From NCBI RefSeq assembly GCF_003121295.1, contig NZ_PHNC01000007.1:62001-126000 (forward strand): a stretch of DNA of 64,000 bases, written 5' to 3'. The notes below the pieces were generated by a model. It was given only the letters and a program-made list of their open reading frames with translations, was not told the origin of the DNA and did not search any database. The position numbers and the translations under genes were made by a program. This DNA is from Streptomyces orinoci (GTDB taxonomy: Bacteria > Actinomycetota > Actinomycetes > Streptomycetales > Streptomycetaceae). This document shows, piece by piece, positions 8,159-18,520 of the stretch (position 1 is the first letter of the stretch; the number at the start of each line of letters is the position of its first letter).

Positions 8159-8470
8159 GGGGCGCGTGCAACCGACATCCCGCACCCAAAACGCGACGGG
8201 ACGCCCGTCACCCAGGGGCCCGGGGAACTGCGCCACCAGCCACACACAGCCCGCACCAAAACACGGGGCGCCCCCCTCCCTGGGGGCGCGAGCAACCGCG
8301 CAACCAACCACCGACAACCCGCACCCAAACACGGCAGGACACCCCCCGTCCCAGGGGCGCGAGGAACGGCGCGACCAGCCACCGACAACCCGCACCCAAA
8401 ACACAGCGAGACGCCGGCAAGCCCGCCCAGCGGGGGCACGAGGACACGCCCCGTACCCCCACCGCACAGC
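8151..8470 (+). repeat. Tandem array, about 4.5 units of the 69-bp dispersed element
   Basis: Successive units run about 8151-8200 (partial), 8201-8269, 8270-8338, 8339-8408 and a decayed 8409-8470. Each has a C-rich run, then GGGGCGCG, AACxGCGC, ACCAGCCACCGACAACCCGC and ACCCAAAACAC, spaced about 69-70 bp apart. The element is the same as at 2235-2405 and 63562-63614 but the units differ by several substitutions, so the array is not a recent duplication. It fills the gap between the 7823 gene and the convergent sigma-factor gene. Reading frames crossing it are not considered genes. Confidence 0.8.
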
Positions 8471-9046
8471 TCACCCAGCCGCACCCGCCAACACCGGAAC
8501 CCGGCCGGCCGCATCCCGCTCAGCCGTCTCCAGCTGGCCGATCAGCGCCTCCCGCGCCCGCGCGACCCGCGACCGCACCGTGCCCACCGGGCAGCCGGCG
8601 ACCAGCGCCGCCTCCGCGTACGGCAGGCCCAGCATCTGGGTCAGCACAAAGGCCTCCCGGCGCTCATAGGGCAGCCGGTCCAGCAGCTGCGACAGGGCCA
8701 CGCCCTCGTCGAAGCCGGGCAGCTGAGCGCACTGGGCGCGTTCCGCCGCCGACTGCCAGTCGTCGGTATCCGACAGCCGCGGCCGGGCCGCGTTGAACCG
8801 GAGCCGGTCCACCACCGTGCGGCGGGCGATGGTCAGCAGCCAGGTACGGGCGGAGGACCGGCCCTCGAAGCGGGGCAGGGTCCGCAGCGCCCGGAGATAG
8901 GTCTCCTGCACCAGGTCGTCCGCACCCTGCGGGTCATTGCTCAGCCTGGCGACATACCGCCGCACATCACTCTGTGTGGCCCGGATGAACTGCTCCACCG
9001 CTTCGGCGTCACCGCCACGCGCCGCCAGTGCCCAGGCGGTCACCAT
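8471..9046 (-). CDS. ECF RNA polymerase sigma factor
   Basis: About 191 residues with region 2 (SNDPQGADDLVQETYLRAL, then RFEGRSSARTWLLTIARR) and region 4 (LPYERREAFVLTQMLGLPY, then VAGCPVGTVRSRVARARE). It would direct RNA polymerase to a small regulon. I use the ATG at 9046; a GTG five codons upstream (9061) is an equal candidate. It is divergent from a ZAS zinc-finger protein whose start is about 65 bases away, the normal layout for sigma/anti-sigma pairs. The Met/His-rich membrane protein next door suggests a metal or envelope signal (inference). Confidence 0.9.
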   Translation of the reverse strand: MVTAWALAARGGDAEAVEQFIRATQSDVRRYVARLSNDPQGADDLVQETYLRALRTLPRFEGRSSARTWLLTIARRTVVDRLRFNAARPRLSDTDDWQSAAERAQCAQLPGFDEGVALSQLLDRLPYERREAFVLTQMLGLPYAEAALVAGCPVGTVRSRVARAREALIGQLETAERDAAGRVPVLAGAAG

Positions 9047-9110
9047 GTCGCCATCACGCACGGCGGCCCCCGGTGGAGTGCGCCGCGCACACGCCGGAGA
9101 CCATGGCGGG

Positions 9111-9287
9111 GTGCACTGCAGTGAGCTTCGTACCGCTATATCCGCCCGCGTCGACGACGAGCGGCCGCCGCCAGGGGTCGGCGAGGCGGTGCTGGACGCG
9201 CATCTGCGGGACTGTGCCGAGTGCCGGAGCTGGAGCGAGCGCGCCCGGCGGCTGAGGATCCTCGCCGCGGGCCTGGACCTCGACTGA
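9111..9287 (+). CDS. Short zf-HC2 (ZAS) anti-sigma-like protein
   Basis: A 58-residue protein starting GTG at 9111. VHCSELRTAISARVDDE is followed by DAHLRDCAECRSW, giving the HxxxCxxC zinc motif plus the N-terminal His-Cys of ZAS anti-sigma domains. It ends soon after (LRILAAGLDLD), with no membrane segment, so it is a stand-alone soluble zinc finger. It is divergent from the ECF sigma gene and probably binds that factor under reducing or zinc-replete conditions, as in the RsrA class (family knowledge, not shown here). Confidence 0.75.
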   Translation: MHCSELRTAISARVDDERPPPGVGEAVLDAHLRDCAECRSWSERARRLRILAAGLDLD

Positions 9288-9463
9288 AGCCGGCTCTGGG
9301 AACGCCGCCGTGAGCGGCGTAAGGGCAGGGGCCATCGCCCTGGGTCCTTCCTGGAATCCGGGCCCCGGCAGCGCCTGCGCGCGCCCGGCCCGGTGACGGT
9401 TACGGCCTTCAACCGGCCGCCGTCGGCGGGCCCCATGGACCGGCGTTGTTCCAGGTCGTGGGC

Positions 9464-10177
9464 TCAGCCGAGGGCGGCGAGGGCAGCCGGCGGCCCCCGG
9501 GTGGCGAGCACATGGGCGTACAGCAGCTGCCGCAGCCGCTGCGCGGCCCGCGCCAGGCCGGCGCGGATACGCGGGGGGCGCGGGGTGGACACCGGGTCGC
9601 GGAAGAGCACCAGCAGCGGGGCGAACAGCCGGGCGCCCACCGCACGTCCCAGCCGGAAGGCGGCCTGTTCGCCGCCGGACAGCCAGATCCCGCAGACCAG
9701 CGCCACCAGCAGGTGCGCGGACCACATCCCGGCCGCGCCGTGCCCGGTGTGTGCCGGCATCGCCTCCATGGGCATCGGCCCGCCCATGCCGGGCATGGGG
9801 TGACCCATGGTCAGGTGGTGCGCGCCGGTCAGGTTGTGCGCGCCGCACAGCATCCGGCCGGGATCGATCACCATCCGCTGGGCCGCCGCACCCGGCCGAG
9901 TGCCCTGGGCGACGGTCTGCGCCAGCGAGAAGAAGAGGTGCAGGCCGGTCTGCGCACCCACGGTGGCCAGGGTGACCAGCAGCGGGCCGCGCTCGCGGCC
10001 GGCCAGGAACCAGGCGCAGCTCCCGGTGCCGGACAGCGCCACGGCCACCGCCCACCAGGGGACGTCGGTACCCGACATCACCGCGTGGCCCAGGGCCGCG
10101 AGCAGCACACAGACCGCTGCGAACACCATGGCCCGCAACGCCCTGGGTCCCTGTTCCGCCCGCTGTCCCGCACTCAT
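9464..10177 (-). CDS. Integral membrane protein with Met/His-rich loop
   Basis: A 237-residue protein with about five hydrophobic segments. Between segments at about 80-100 and 145-165 lies a loop with the pieces HHLTMGHPMPGMGG, PMPMEAMPAHTGH and GAAGMW, very rich in Met and His as in copper- or silver-binding proteins. The C-terminus is basic and cytoplasmic-looking. The ATG at 10177 is the first good start. It converges on the ZAS gene and lies within 10 kb of copA and the PCuAC-like gene. I infer a copper-handling or copper-sensing role; no named family is certain. Confidence 0.7.
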   Translation of the reverse strand: MSAGQRAEQGPRALRAMVFAAVCVLLAALGHAVMSGTDVPWWAVAVALSGTGSCAWFLAGRERGPLLVTLATVGAQTGLHLFFSLAQTVAQGTRPGAAAQRMVIDPGRMLCGAHNLTGAHHLTMGHPMPGMGGPMPMEAMPAHTGHGAAGMWSAHLLVALVCGIWLSGGEQAAFRLGRAVGARLFAPLLVLFRDPVSTPRPPRIRAGLARAAQRLRQLLYAHVLATRGPPAALAALG

Positions 10178-10593
10178 GACGTGGACATCGTTGCACCCGC
10201 CCCGAGCCGCGCGACGGCCGGGTATGGGTGACCGGTCCACATCCCCCCGCCCGGACGCACGGCTCCGCCCCGCACCGTCCGCCCGGCGGTGCGGGGCGGC
10301 GGGCCGCCGGCCCGGGGGAAGACCGGCGTCCGGTCCCGTCGCGCCATGGGACTCGCAGGAAAAGCCTCCCGTGCGGCGGGCCGTGCGGGGAGCGTGTGCG
10401 GCGGCCGGTTTGGAGTGCGCCGCCGCACACCCCGTGTGGAACTCCGGATTCCGAAGTTCCGCCCGCTGATCCACCTCAGACGGGCCGATGAACCCTTGAC
10501 CGCCCCGAGCGAATGATCGATCATCGATCACGGAAAAGGGATTCCGAGTGGCGGAACAACGAGGTTCCATCCGGAAGCGAAAGGGGATCCACC
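10178..10593. other. Intergenic region upstream of aceE
   Basis: 416 bases between the divergent membrane-protein gene and aceE, with no convincing gene. Near its right end are a TTGACC hexamer (10496-10501) and a 12-bp palindrome (10513-10524). The Shine-Dalgarno AAAGGGG precedes the aceE GTG. Confidence 0.6.
10496..10524 (+). promoter_or_regulatory. Putative aceE promoter and operator palindrome
   Basis: A TTGACC -35-like hexamer at 10496-10501 is followed by the perfect palindrome ATGATCGATCAT (10513-10524), about 70 bases before the aceE start. The palindrome would cover the spacer/-10 region, as expected for a repressor site. The -10 itself is poor, so this is tentative. Confidence 0.35.
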
Positions 10594-13245
<2,652 letters not shown>

Positions 13246-13273
13246 GCGGCGCCACGACCTGGACCGGGCCGCA

Positions 13274-13552
13274 TTACTGCCTGGACTGGGCGGACTGACC
13301 GGAAGGAGCCGTTCCGGACGACGGCCCGGGCAGCCAGGCGGCGCTGTCCTTGTCGCCGATGTACCTGCCGATCGCCCCCTTGATCACCGAGAGAGCGGCC
13401 GGCAGGGCGGCGATGGCGGCCGCCTTGAGCGCCGAGACGCTGGTGAGGTTGAACCCGTCGGCCAGGATCAGGCCGAGGAAGGTGGTCACATATGCGGCGA
13501 TGGTGCGCTCGGCTATGTCGATGAGCACCTTCTTGTTCATGGATTCATCCAT
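13274..13552 (-). CDS. Holin-like small membrane protein
   Basis: A 92-residue protein with two hydrophobic stretches (about 15-35 and 44-62, flanking FNLTSVSALKAA) and a polar Gly/Ser/Gln-rich tail. The layout resembles r1t-type phage holins, which streptomycetes carry as stand-alone chromosomal genes. ATG at 13552 (MDES...) or 13540 (MNKK...) could be the start; neither has a strong Shine-Dalgarno. No lysin or other phage gene is adjacent, so it is not evidence for a prophage. Confidence 0.65.
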   Translation of the reverse strand: MDESMNKKVLIDIAERTIAAYVTTFLGLILADGFNLTSVSALKAAAIAALPAALSVIKGAIGRYIGDKDSAAWLPGPSSGTAPSGQSAQSRQ

Positions 13553-13688
13553 TTCTGCGCAGCGGGAACGGTCTTCCTGATGTGTACACCACAGTGATCA
13601 GGACTTCCGAGGCGGGCCCGCGGGTAGCTTCCAGCCGTCCGCCGCCCGCGATGGCGCGGGCGGCACCGTCCCAGGAGGCCCCCGGACC

Positions 13689-15212
13689 ATGACCCGTTAC
13701 GCCGACCCCGGCTCCCCCGATGCCCTTGTCTCCTACCGCTCCCGCTATGACCACTGGATCGGCGGTGATTACGTCCCGCCCGCCCGGGGCCGCTACTTCG
13801 AGAACCCCACCCCGGTCAATGGCCGCCCCTTCACCGAGGTGGCCCGGGGCACCGCCGAGGACGTGGAGCGTGCCCTGGACGCGGCCCACTCGGCGTTACC
13901 GGCCTGGTCGCGCACCTCGCCGGCCGAGCGGGCGGCCGTTCTGCTGCGCATCGCCGACCGGATGGAGGCCCGGCTGGAGCCGCTGGCGGTGGCCGAGTCC
14001 TGGGAGAACGGCAAGCCGGTCCGGGAGACCCTGGCCGCCGACATCCCGCTGGCCATCGACCACTTCCGCTACTTCGCGGGCGTCATACGGGCCCAGGAGG
14101 GCAGCCTCTCCCAGCTGGACGAGGACACCGTCGCGTACCACTTCCACGAGCCGCTGGGCGTGGTCGCCCAGATCATCCCGTGGAACTTCCCGCTGCTGAT
14201 GGCGGCCTGGAAGCTGGCCCCGGCGCTGGCCGCGGGCAACACCGTGGTGCTCAAGCCGGCCGAGCAGACACCCGCCTCCATCCATGTCTGGCTGGATCTG
14301 GTGTCCGACCTGCTGCCGCCGGGTGTGGTCAATGTGGTCAACGGCTTCGGTGCGGAGGCCGGCAAGCCGCTGGCGGCCAGCCCCCGGGTGGCCAAGATCG
14401 CCTTCACCGGGGAGACCACCACCGGCCGCCTGATCATGCAGTACGCCTCGGAGAACCTGAAGCCGGTCACCCTGGAGCTGGGCGGCAAGAGCCCCAATGT
14501 CTTCTTCGACGACGTCTCCGCCGCCGAGGACGACTTCCTGGACAAGGCCCTGGAGGGCTTCACCATGTTCGCCCTCAACCAGGGCGAGGTCTGCACCTGT
14601 CCGTCCCGCGCGCTGATCCAGCGCGGTCACTACGACTCCTTCCTCCAGGCGGCCATCGCCCGCACCGAGGCCATCGTCCCCGGCCATCCGCTGGACACCG
14701 CCACAATGACCGGCGCCCAGGCCTCCAACGACCAGCTGGAGAAGATCCTTTCCTATCTGGACATCGGAAAGCAGGAGGGGGCCCGCGTCCTCACCGGCGG
14801 CTCCCGCGCCGCACTGGGCGGCGAGCTGGCGGGCGGCTACTACGTGGAGCCCACCATCCTCGAGGGCACCAACCGGATGCGCGTCTTCCAGGAGGAGATC
14901 TTCGGCCCGGTGGTCGCCGTGACCCCCTTCACCGACTTCGACGAGGCCGTCTCGCTGGCCAATGACACCCTCTACGGCCTGGGCGCCGGCGTCTGGACCC
15001 GGGACGCCAACACCGCCTACCGGGCCGGCCGCGCCATCCAGGCCGGCCGGGTCTGGACCAACTGCTACCACTCCTACCCGGCCCATGCCGCCTTCGGCGG
15101 CTACAAGCAGTCGGGCATCGGGCGGGAGGGGCACAGGATGGTGCTGGAGCACTACCAGCAGACCAAAAACCTGCTGGTGAGCTACTCACCGAAGAAGCTC
15201 GGCTTCTTCTAG
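13689..15212 (+). CDS. NAD(P)-dependent aldehyde dehydrogenase (ExaC/AldB type) with a TTA codon
   Basis: A 507-residue ALDH superfamily enzyme that oxidises short aldehydes such as acetaldehyde to acids. Visible are [20 protein letters not shown], the nucleotide-binding FTGETTTGR, the general base in LELGGKSPN and the catalytic Cys in [11 protein letters not shown], a signature of the ExaC/AldB branch. The ATG follows a GGAGG-like site. Codon 70 (13896-13898) is TTA, which in Streptomyces needs the bldA tRNA, so expression may be tied to development. DUF779, its usual neighbour, lies 3 kb further on (18071). Confidence 0.95.
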   Translation: MTRYADPGSPDALVSYRSRYDHWIGGDYVPPARGRYFENPTPVNGRPFTEVARGTAEDVERALDAAHSALPAWSRTSPAERAAVLLRIADRMEARLEPLAVAESWENGKPVRETLAADIPLAIDHFRYFAGVIRAQEGSLSQLDEDTVAYHFHEPLGVVAQIIPWNFPLLMAAWKLAPALAAGNTVVLKPAEQTPASIHVWLDLVSDLLPPGVVNVVNGFGAEAGKPLAASPRVAKIAFTGETTTGRLIMQYASENLKPVTLELGGKSPNVFFDDVSAAEDDFLDKALEGFTMFALNQGEVCTCPSRALIQRGHYDSFLQAAIARTEAIVPGHPLDTATMTGAQASNDQLEKILSYLDIGKQEGARVLTGGSRAALGGELAGGYYVEPTILEGTNRMRVFQEEIFGPVVAVTPFTDFDEAVSLANDTLYGLGAGVWTRDANTAYRAGRAIQAGRVWTNCYHSYPAHAAFGGYKQSGIGREGHRMVLEHYQQTKNLLVSYSPKKLGFF

Positions 15213-15309
15213 GCCAGTTGGGCGGGGCCCGGCTCCGGCAAATTCGATTCTCCCGTACGAAAAGGGCTCACCGGTCAAACCGCTGACGGGCTTCGGGAGT
15301 TCTCCTGAA

Positions 15310-15340
15310 TTGGCGTCAACAACCCTTCGCACCCTAGAAT
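15310..15340 (+). promoter_or_regulatory. Sigma70/HrdB-like promoter
   Basis: TTGGCG (15310-15315) and TAGAAT (15335-15340) are separated by 19 bases and lie 37 bases upstream of the 15378 gene in an otherwise GC-rich stretch. The spacing is slightly long; assignment is by inspection. Confidence 0.45.
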
Positions 15341-15377
15341 TTGGGGCACGTACCGGCATAGCGGAAGGGCGCCGTCC

Positions 15378-15779
15378 ATGGGCACCAAATTCATTGAGGT
15401 CGACGAATCCCACAAGGGTCAGCCCGGTGTGGAAGAAGGGGTGAAAACGATCGAGGTCGGTGGTCAGACGATCACGACGCCGATTTACGTCCAGCGGATC
15501 GACTTCGACGACCTCGACCCCGAGGTGACCGGCAATCTGACCACGGTCAAGTTCGCCGTAACGGTCACCGAGGAAATGGAGGACCTGACCGGGGAGCTGG
15601 ACGAGGACGGCTCCCCGGTCACCGAAATCAAGGAAATCCAGGTGCCCAAGTGGCTGGAGGTCGATCTGGGCCCGGAATCCCTGCGGAAGTACGAGGAGGT
15701 AATGGCCCCCTACTGCGCCGCCGCCCGGGAAACCGAGGCCCCGGCCATTCCGGCCCCCCGCAAGCGCCGCAAGAAGTGA
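15378..15779 (+). CDS. Acidic protein with basic tail, possible Lsr2-like N-terminal domain
   Basis: A 133-residue soluble protein. The first two thirds are acidic (DDLDPEVTGNLTTVKFAV, then TEEMEDLTGELDEDG). It then has VPKWLEVDLGPESLRKYEEV followed by MAPYCAAARE and ends PAPRKRRKK. The strand-helix EVDLGPESLRKYEEVMAPY resembles the DLs..n...Lr..l.py..aaR part of the Lsr2 dimerisation domain, while the Lsr2 C-terminal DNA-binding domain is absent. That likeness is from memory and weak. A good promoter precedes it and a strong terminator follows. Function unassigned. Confidence 0.6.
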   Translation: MGTKFIEVDESHKGQPGVEEGVKTIEVGGQTITTPIYVQRIDFDDLDPEVTGNLTTVKFAVTVTEEMEDLTGELDEDGSPVTEIKEIQVPKWLEVDLGPESLRKYEEVMAPYCAAARETEAPAIPAPRKRRKK

Positions 15780-15787
15780 ACTCCGAG

Positions 15788-15816
15788 CCCCTCTCCTGTC
15801 TTCGGGAGAGGGGTTT
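15788..15816 (+). terminator. Rho-independent terminator
   Basis: Perfect 9-bp stem CCCCTCTCC (15788-15796) / GGAGAGGGG (15805-15813), 8-base loop and TTT, starting 9 bases after the stop of the 15378 gene. Confidence 0.85.
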
Positions 15817-16012
15817 CGTCCAGCCGCCCGTCCCCCGGATCGCGAGGTGACGCCCTATCACCCCGCCCCCGCGACACGCCGCGCCCGCCCCCGCCGGACA
15901 CCCCCGCGCCCACCCATCCGGCGCAGCTTGGCTACCGAACGGAGCAATACCGCTACCCTCCGGATGCCCGGGCGGATCTCCCAGGTGAACCTCGGATCAA
16001 GGAGGTACACCC

Positions 16013-16627
16013 ATGAAGTCAATCCGTACCGCTTTCTGCGGCACTCTGACGGCAGTCGCCGTCTGCGCGGCGCCCGCCGCCTACGCCCTCAACTCCAGCC
16101 ACTCCGCCCCGGTCAAATCGGAGACCCATGTCGCCGCCCCCAAGCACGGGGACCGTGCGGGCTGCGACCACGGTTGCGACGAGGACCATGGCCGCGACCA
16201 CGAGGGCCGGGACGAGGACCACGGCCGTGACGAGGACCACGGTCGCGACCACGAAGGCCGGGACGAGGACCACGGCCGTGACCACGACGGTCGCGACGAG
16301 GACCACGGCCGCGACCACGAAGGCCGGGACGAGGACCACGGCCGCGACCATGAGGGCCGCGACGAGGACCACGGCCGCGACCACGATGAGCACGGGCGTG
16401 ACCACGGCCGGGAGGACCACGGCCGCGAGCACGGCCGTGACCACGAGGGCCGCCATGAGCACGGCCGTCCGCACGGTCCCGCGCACGCGGGCGGCGGCGC
16501 CACCGCTCAGATGGCCGCGGCCGAATCCGCCACCGACACCCCCGCGCTCCTGCTCGCGGGTGCCACGGCGGGTATCGCCGGTGGTCTGATCTGGACCCGC
16601 CGCCGCGCCAATGCGGCCAAGCGCTGA
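16013..16627 (+). CDS. Secreted His/Asp-repeat protein with C-terminal anchor
   Basis: A 204-residue protein. Residues 1-26 are a signal peptide ending near AYALN. About 48-160 is low-complexity with five full copies of the 11-residue unit GRDHEGRDEDH (or HD for HE), encoded by a 33-bp repeat. The tail has TDTPALLLAGATAGIAGG, a hydrophobic segment, then RRRANAAKR, the layout of a wall-sorting signal but without LPxTG. A perfect AAGGAGG precedes the ATG. The next gene encodes a class E/F sortase, so this may be its substrate. The dense His/Asp/Glu content suggests divalent-metal binding on the surface (inference). Confidence 0.8.
   Translation: MKSIRTAFCGTLTAVAVCAAPAAYALNSSHSAPVKSETHVAAPKHGDRAGCDHGCDEDHGRDHEGRDEDHGRDEDHGRDHEGRDEDHGRDHDGRDEDHGRDHEGRDEDHGRDHEGRDEDHGRDHDEHGRDHGREDHGREHGRDHEGRHEHGRPHGPAHAGGGATAQMAAAESATDTPALLLAGATAGIAGGLIWTRRRANAAKR
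16190..16440 (+). repeat. 33-bp coding repeat (GRDHEGRDEDH units)
   Basis: Five full and several broken units of a 33-bp sequence encoding GRDHEGRDEDH occur inside the 16013 gene. Synonymous differences such as gaa/gag and cgg/cgc show drift between units. A six-residue half unit (GRDEDH) is inserted after the first copy, which points to slippage expansion. Confidence 0.85.
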
Positions 16628-16646
16628 CGGGAAACGGATCGGCATC

Positions 16647-17321
16647 ATGTCAGAGACGCGCAGAGGTGGTTTCGGCCGCCTGCTGACAGGGGCGGCCTGG
16701 GTAGCACTGCTGCTGGCCCTCTGGCTTCGCGGCCACGACATCGCCGAGGAGCCGATAGCCACGGCTCCCCGACCCGGTGATGTCGTTGCCCAGGGCCGCC
16801 CTCCTGCGCATGGCCTGCCCCCGGCACACGAGCCGTTGCCGGGGGCCGGCCCTCAAGGGCTGATCATCAAGAACATGGGGCTGCGGGCCCCGATCGAGGG
16901 CCATGGCCTGGACCCCCTGGGCGGCGTGGAACCGCCTCCCTATGAGCGTCCCGGCTCCGTGGCCTGGTACCAGGACGGCCCCGAGCCCGGGGCTTCCGGC
17001 TCCGCGGTGCTCGTCGGCCATGTGGACACCAAGACCGGCCCCGCCGTCTTCTACGAGCTCAGCACCGTCAAGCGCGGCGACCAGATCGCGGTCGCCCGGG
17101 CGGACGGCACCATCGCCGACTTCACCGTCGAGGATGTCTCGGTGGTCGCCAAGGACCACTTCGACGTGGACCGGGTCTATGGCCCCGAGGACACCCGGCG
17201 CGCCGAACTCCGGCTGATCACCTGCGGCGGCGACTACGACCGCGACCAGCACGAGTACAGCGCCAATGTGGTGGTCACCGCCTATCTCACGGGCACCGAG
17301 CGCACTCCCCGGCCGGCCTGA
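16647..17321 (+). CDS. Class E/F sortase
   Basis: A 224-residue transpeptidase with one N-terminal membrane anchor (about 10-28). The catalytic domain begins around residue 70. His125 is in LVGHVDTKTGPAVFYEL and Cys193 in LRLITCGGDYD; the likely catalytic Arg is R199, before EYSANVVV. The short beta7/beta8 region fits actinobacterial class E/F enzymes that attach proteins to the wall. I use ATG 16647; an in-frame ATG at 16611 would overlap the previous gene by 17 bases. It lies 19 bases after the His/Asp-repeat protein, so they are probably cotranscribed. Confidence 0.87.
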   Translation: MSETRRGGFGRLLTGAAWVALLLALWLRGHDIAEEPIATAPRPGDVVAQGRPPAHGLPPAHEPLPGAGPQGLIIKNMGLRAPIEGHGLDPLGGVEPPPYERPGSVAWYQDGPEPGASGSAVLVGHVDTKTGPAVFYELSTVKRGDQIAVARADGTIADFTVEDVSVVAKDHFDVDRVYGPEDTRRAELRLITCGGDYDRDQHEYSANVVVTAYLTGTERTPRPA

Positions 17322-17336
17322 TCACCGAGGCCGGCC
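17311..17336 (+). terminator. Hairpin overlapping the sortase stop codon
   Basis: Stem GGCCGGCCT (17311-17319) / AGGCCGGCC (17328-17336) with an 8-base loop that includes part of the TGA stop. There is no T tract; streptomycete terminators often lack one. Confidence 0.5.
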
Positions 17337-17382
17337 CGCAAACCATTCGACAGCGAACGCCCGTTCCCGGCAGAGTCCGGTC

Positions 17383-18027
17383 ATGGAAAGCCGCTACTGG
17401 CCGCTGTACGGCCTGGTACTCACCACCCCGCGCCTGGAGTTGCGCCTGCCGGACCTGGAGCTGCTGACCGGGCTGGCGGACGCCGCCGCCCAAGGGGTGC
17501 ACGACGAGGCCGCCATGCCCTTCAGCGTGCCGTGGAGTGACGCACCGCCGGAGGAACGGGGCCGGTCGGTGTTCCAGTACACGCTGGGGACCATCGCCGA
17601 GTGGCGGCCGGAGCGCTGGGTGCTGTCGCTGGCCGTGGTCCATCAGGGCGAGCCGGTCGGCGTCCAGGGGCTGAACGGCACCGGCTTCGCGGTGACCCGG
17701 GAGGCGTCCACCGGCTCCTGGCTGGGGCTGGCCCACCAGGGCCGGGGCCTGGGCACCGAGATGCGGGCCGCCGTGCTGCACCTGGCCTTCGCCGGGCTGG
17801 GCGCCCGGTTTATGACCTCCTCGGCGATGACCGACAATCCGGCCTCCCACCGGGTCTCGGAGAAGCTCGGCTACCGCCCGGACGGTCTGGAGACGGCCGG
17901 CGTCCAGGGCCGTTGCCGCACCCTGCGGCGCTGGCGGCTGTCCCGGGAGGACTGGGAGGAGCGCCGGACCGTGCCGGTACGCGTCCAAGGGCTGGAATCC
18001 TGCCACCAGTTGTTCGGGCTGCCCTGA
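17383..18027 (+). CDS. GNAT acetyltransferase, RimJ/RimL-like
   Basis: A 214-residue N-acetyltransferase. It starts TTPRLELRLPDLELL, the usual RimJ/L beginning, and has the acetyl-CoA site AHQGRGLGTEMRAAVLHLAF (about 118-137) and the TDNPASHRVSEKLGY helix. Such enzymes acetylate ribosomal N-termini, amines or antibiotics; the acceptor here is unknown. ATG 17383 follows the sortase terminator, so it likely has its own promoter in the 60-base gap. Confidence 0.87.
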   Translation: MESRYWPLYGLVLTTPRLELRLPDLELLTGLADAAAQGVHDEAAMPFSVPWSDAPPEERGRSVFQYTLGTIAEWRPERWVLSLAVVHQGEPVGVQGLNGTGFAVTREASTGSWLGLAHQGRGLGTEMRAAVLHLAFAGLGARFMTSSAMTDNPASHRVSEKLGYRPDGLETAGVQGRCRTLRRWRLSREDWEERRTVPVRVQGLESCHQLFGLP

Positions 18028-18070
18028 TATCCGCTTGGCAAGTGAACGCAGGCACAGCAGAGTTGATGGC

Positions 18071-18520
18071 GTGAAGGAACCGGCAACCGCCCGGGTGGCG
18101 CTCACCGAAGACGCGGCCGGGCTGATCCGCGCGCTGTACACCGCGCATGGCCCGCTGATGTTCCATCAGTCCGGTGGCTGTTGTGACGGCAGTTCGCCGA
18201 TGTGCTACCGGCGCGGCGAGTTCCGTACCGGCGGCTCGGATGTCCTGCTGGCCGAACTGGCCGTGGACGGGCTGCCGGAGCCGGTCGGCTTCTGGATGTC
18301 GGCGGAGCAGTTCGAGCGCTGGCGGCACACCCGTCTCACGGTGGACGTGGTGCCGGGGCGCGGCAGCGGCTTCTCCCTGGAGGCCCCGGAAGGGGTGCGC
18401 TTCCTGATCCGTTCCCGGCTGCTGACCGACGCGGAGCGGGCCCTGCTGGACGCGGCTCAGGAGGAGGCGTCCGCCAGGGAGAGGGCATGCAGGCGTTCCG
18501 GCGGGCCGGGGCGGGCGTAG
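18071..18520 (+). CDS. DUF779 family protein
   Basis: A 149-residue protein with the DUF779 core: GPLMFHQSGGCCDGSSPMCY near residue 32, then GEFRTGGSDVLLAELAVDG. The paired Cys and His could bind metal. The family is usually next to an AldB/ExaC-type aldehyde dehydrogenase and thought to assist it. Here such an ALDH (13689) is 3 kb upstream, with five genes between them. The C-terminal 20 residues (EASARERACRR...) overlap the 3' end of the convergent GGDEF-EAL gene by 64 bases and are longer than in relatives. Confidence 0.82.
   Translation: MKEPATARVALTEDAAGLIRALYTAHGPLMFHQSGGCCDGSSPMCYRRGEFRTGGSDVLLAELAVDGLPEPVGFWMSAEQFERWRHTRLTVDVVPGRGSGFSLEAPEGVRFLIRSRLLTDAERALLDAAQEEASARERACRRSGGPGRA

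Noticed and set aside
8151..8470. CRISPR array
   Set aside because: Units are contiguous 69-bp tandem copies with no unique spacers and no cas genes in the window.
8160..8800. Several overlapping reading frames across the repeat array
   Set aside because: Pro/His/Arg-rich products simply track the 69-bp repeat on both strands; no start site or family signal.
13274..13552. Prophage remnant suggested by the holin-like protein
   Set aside because: No other phage gene, integrase or att site is nearby; such lone holin-like genes are normal in streptomycetes.
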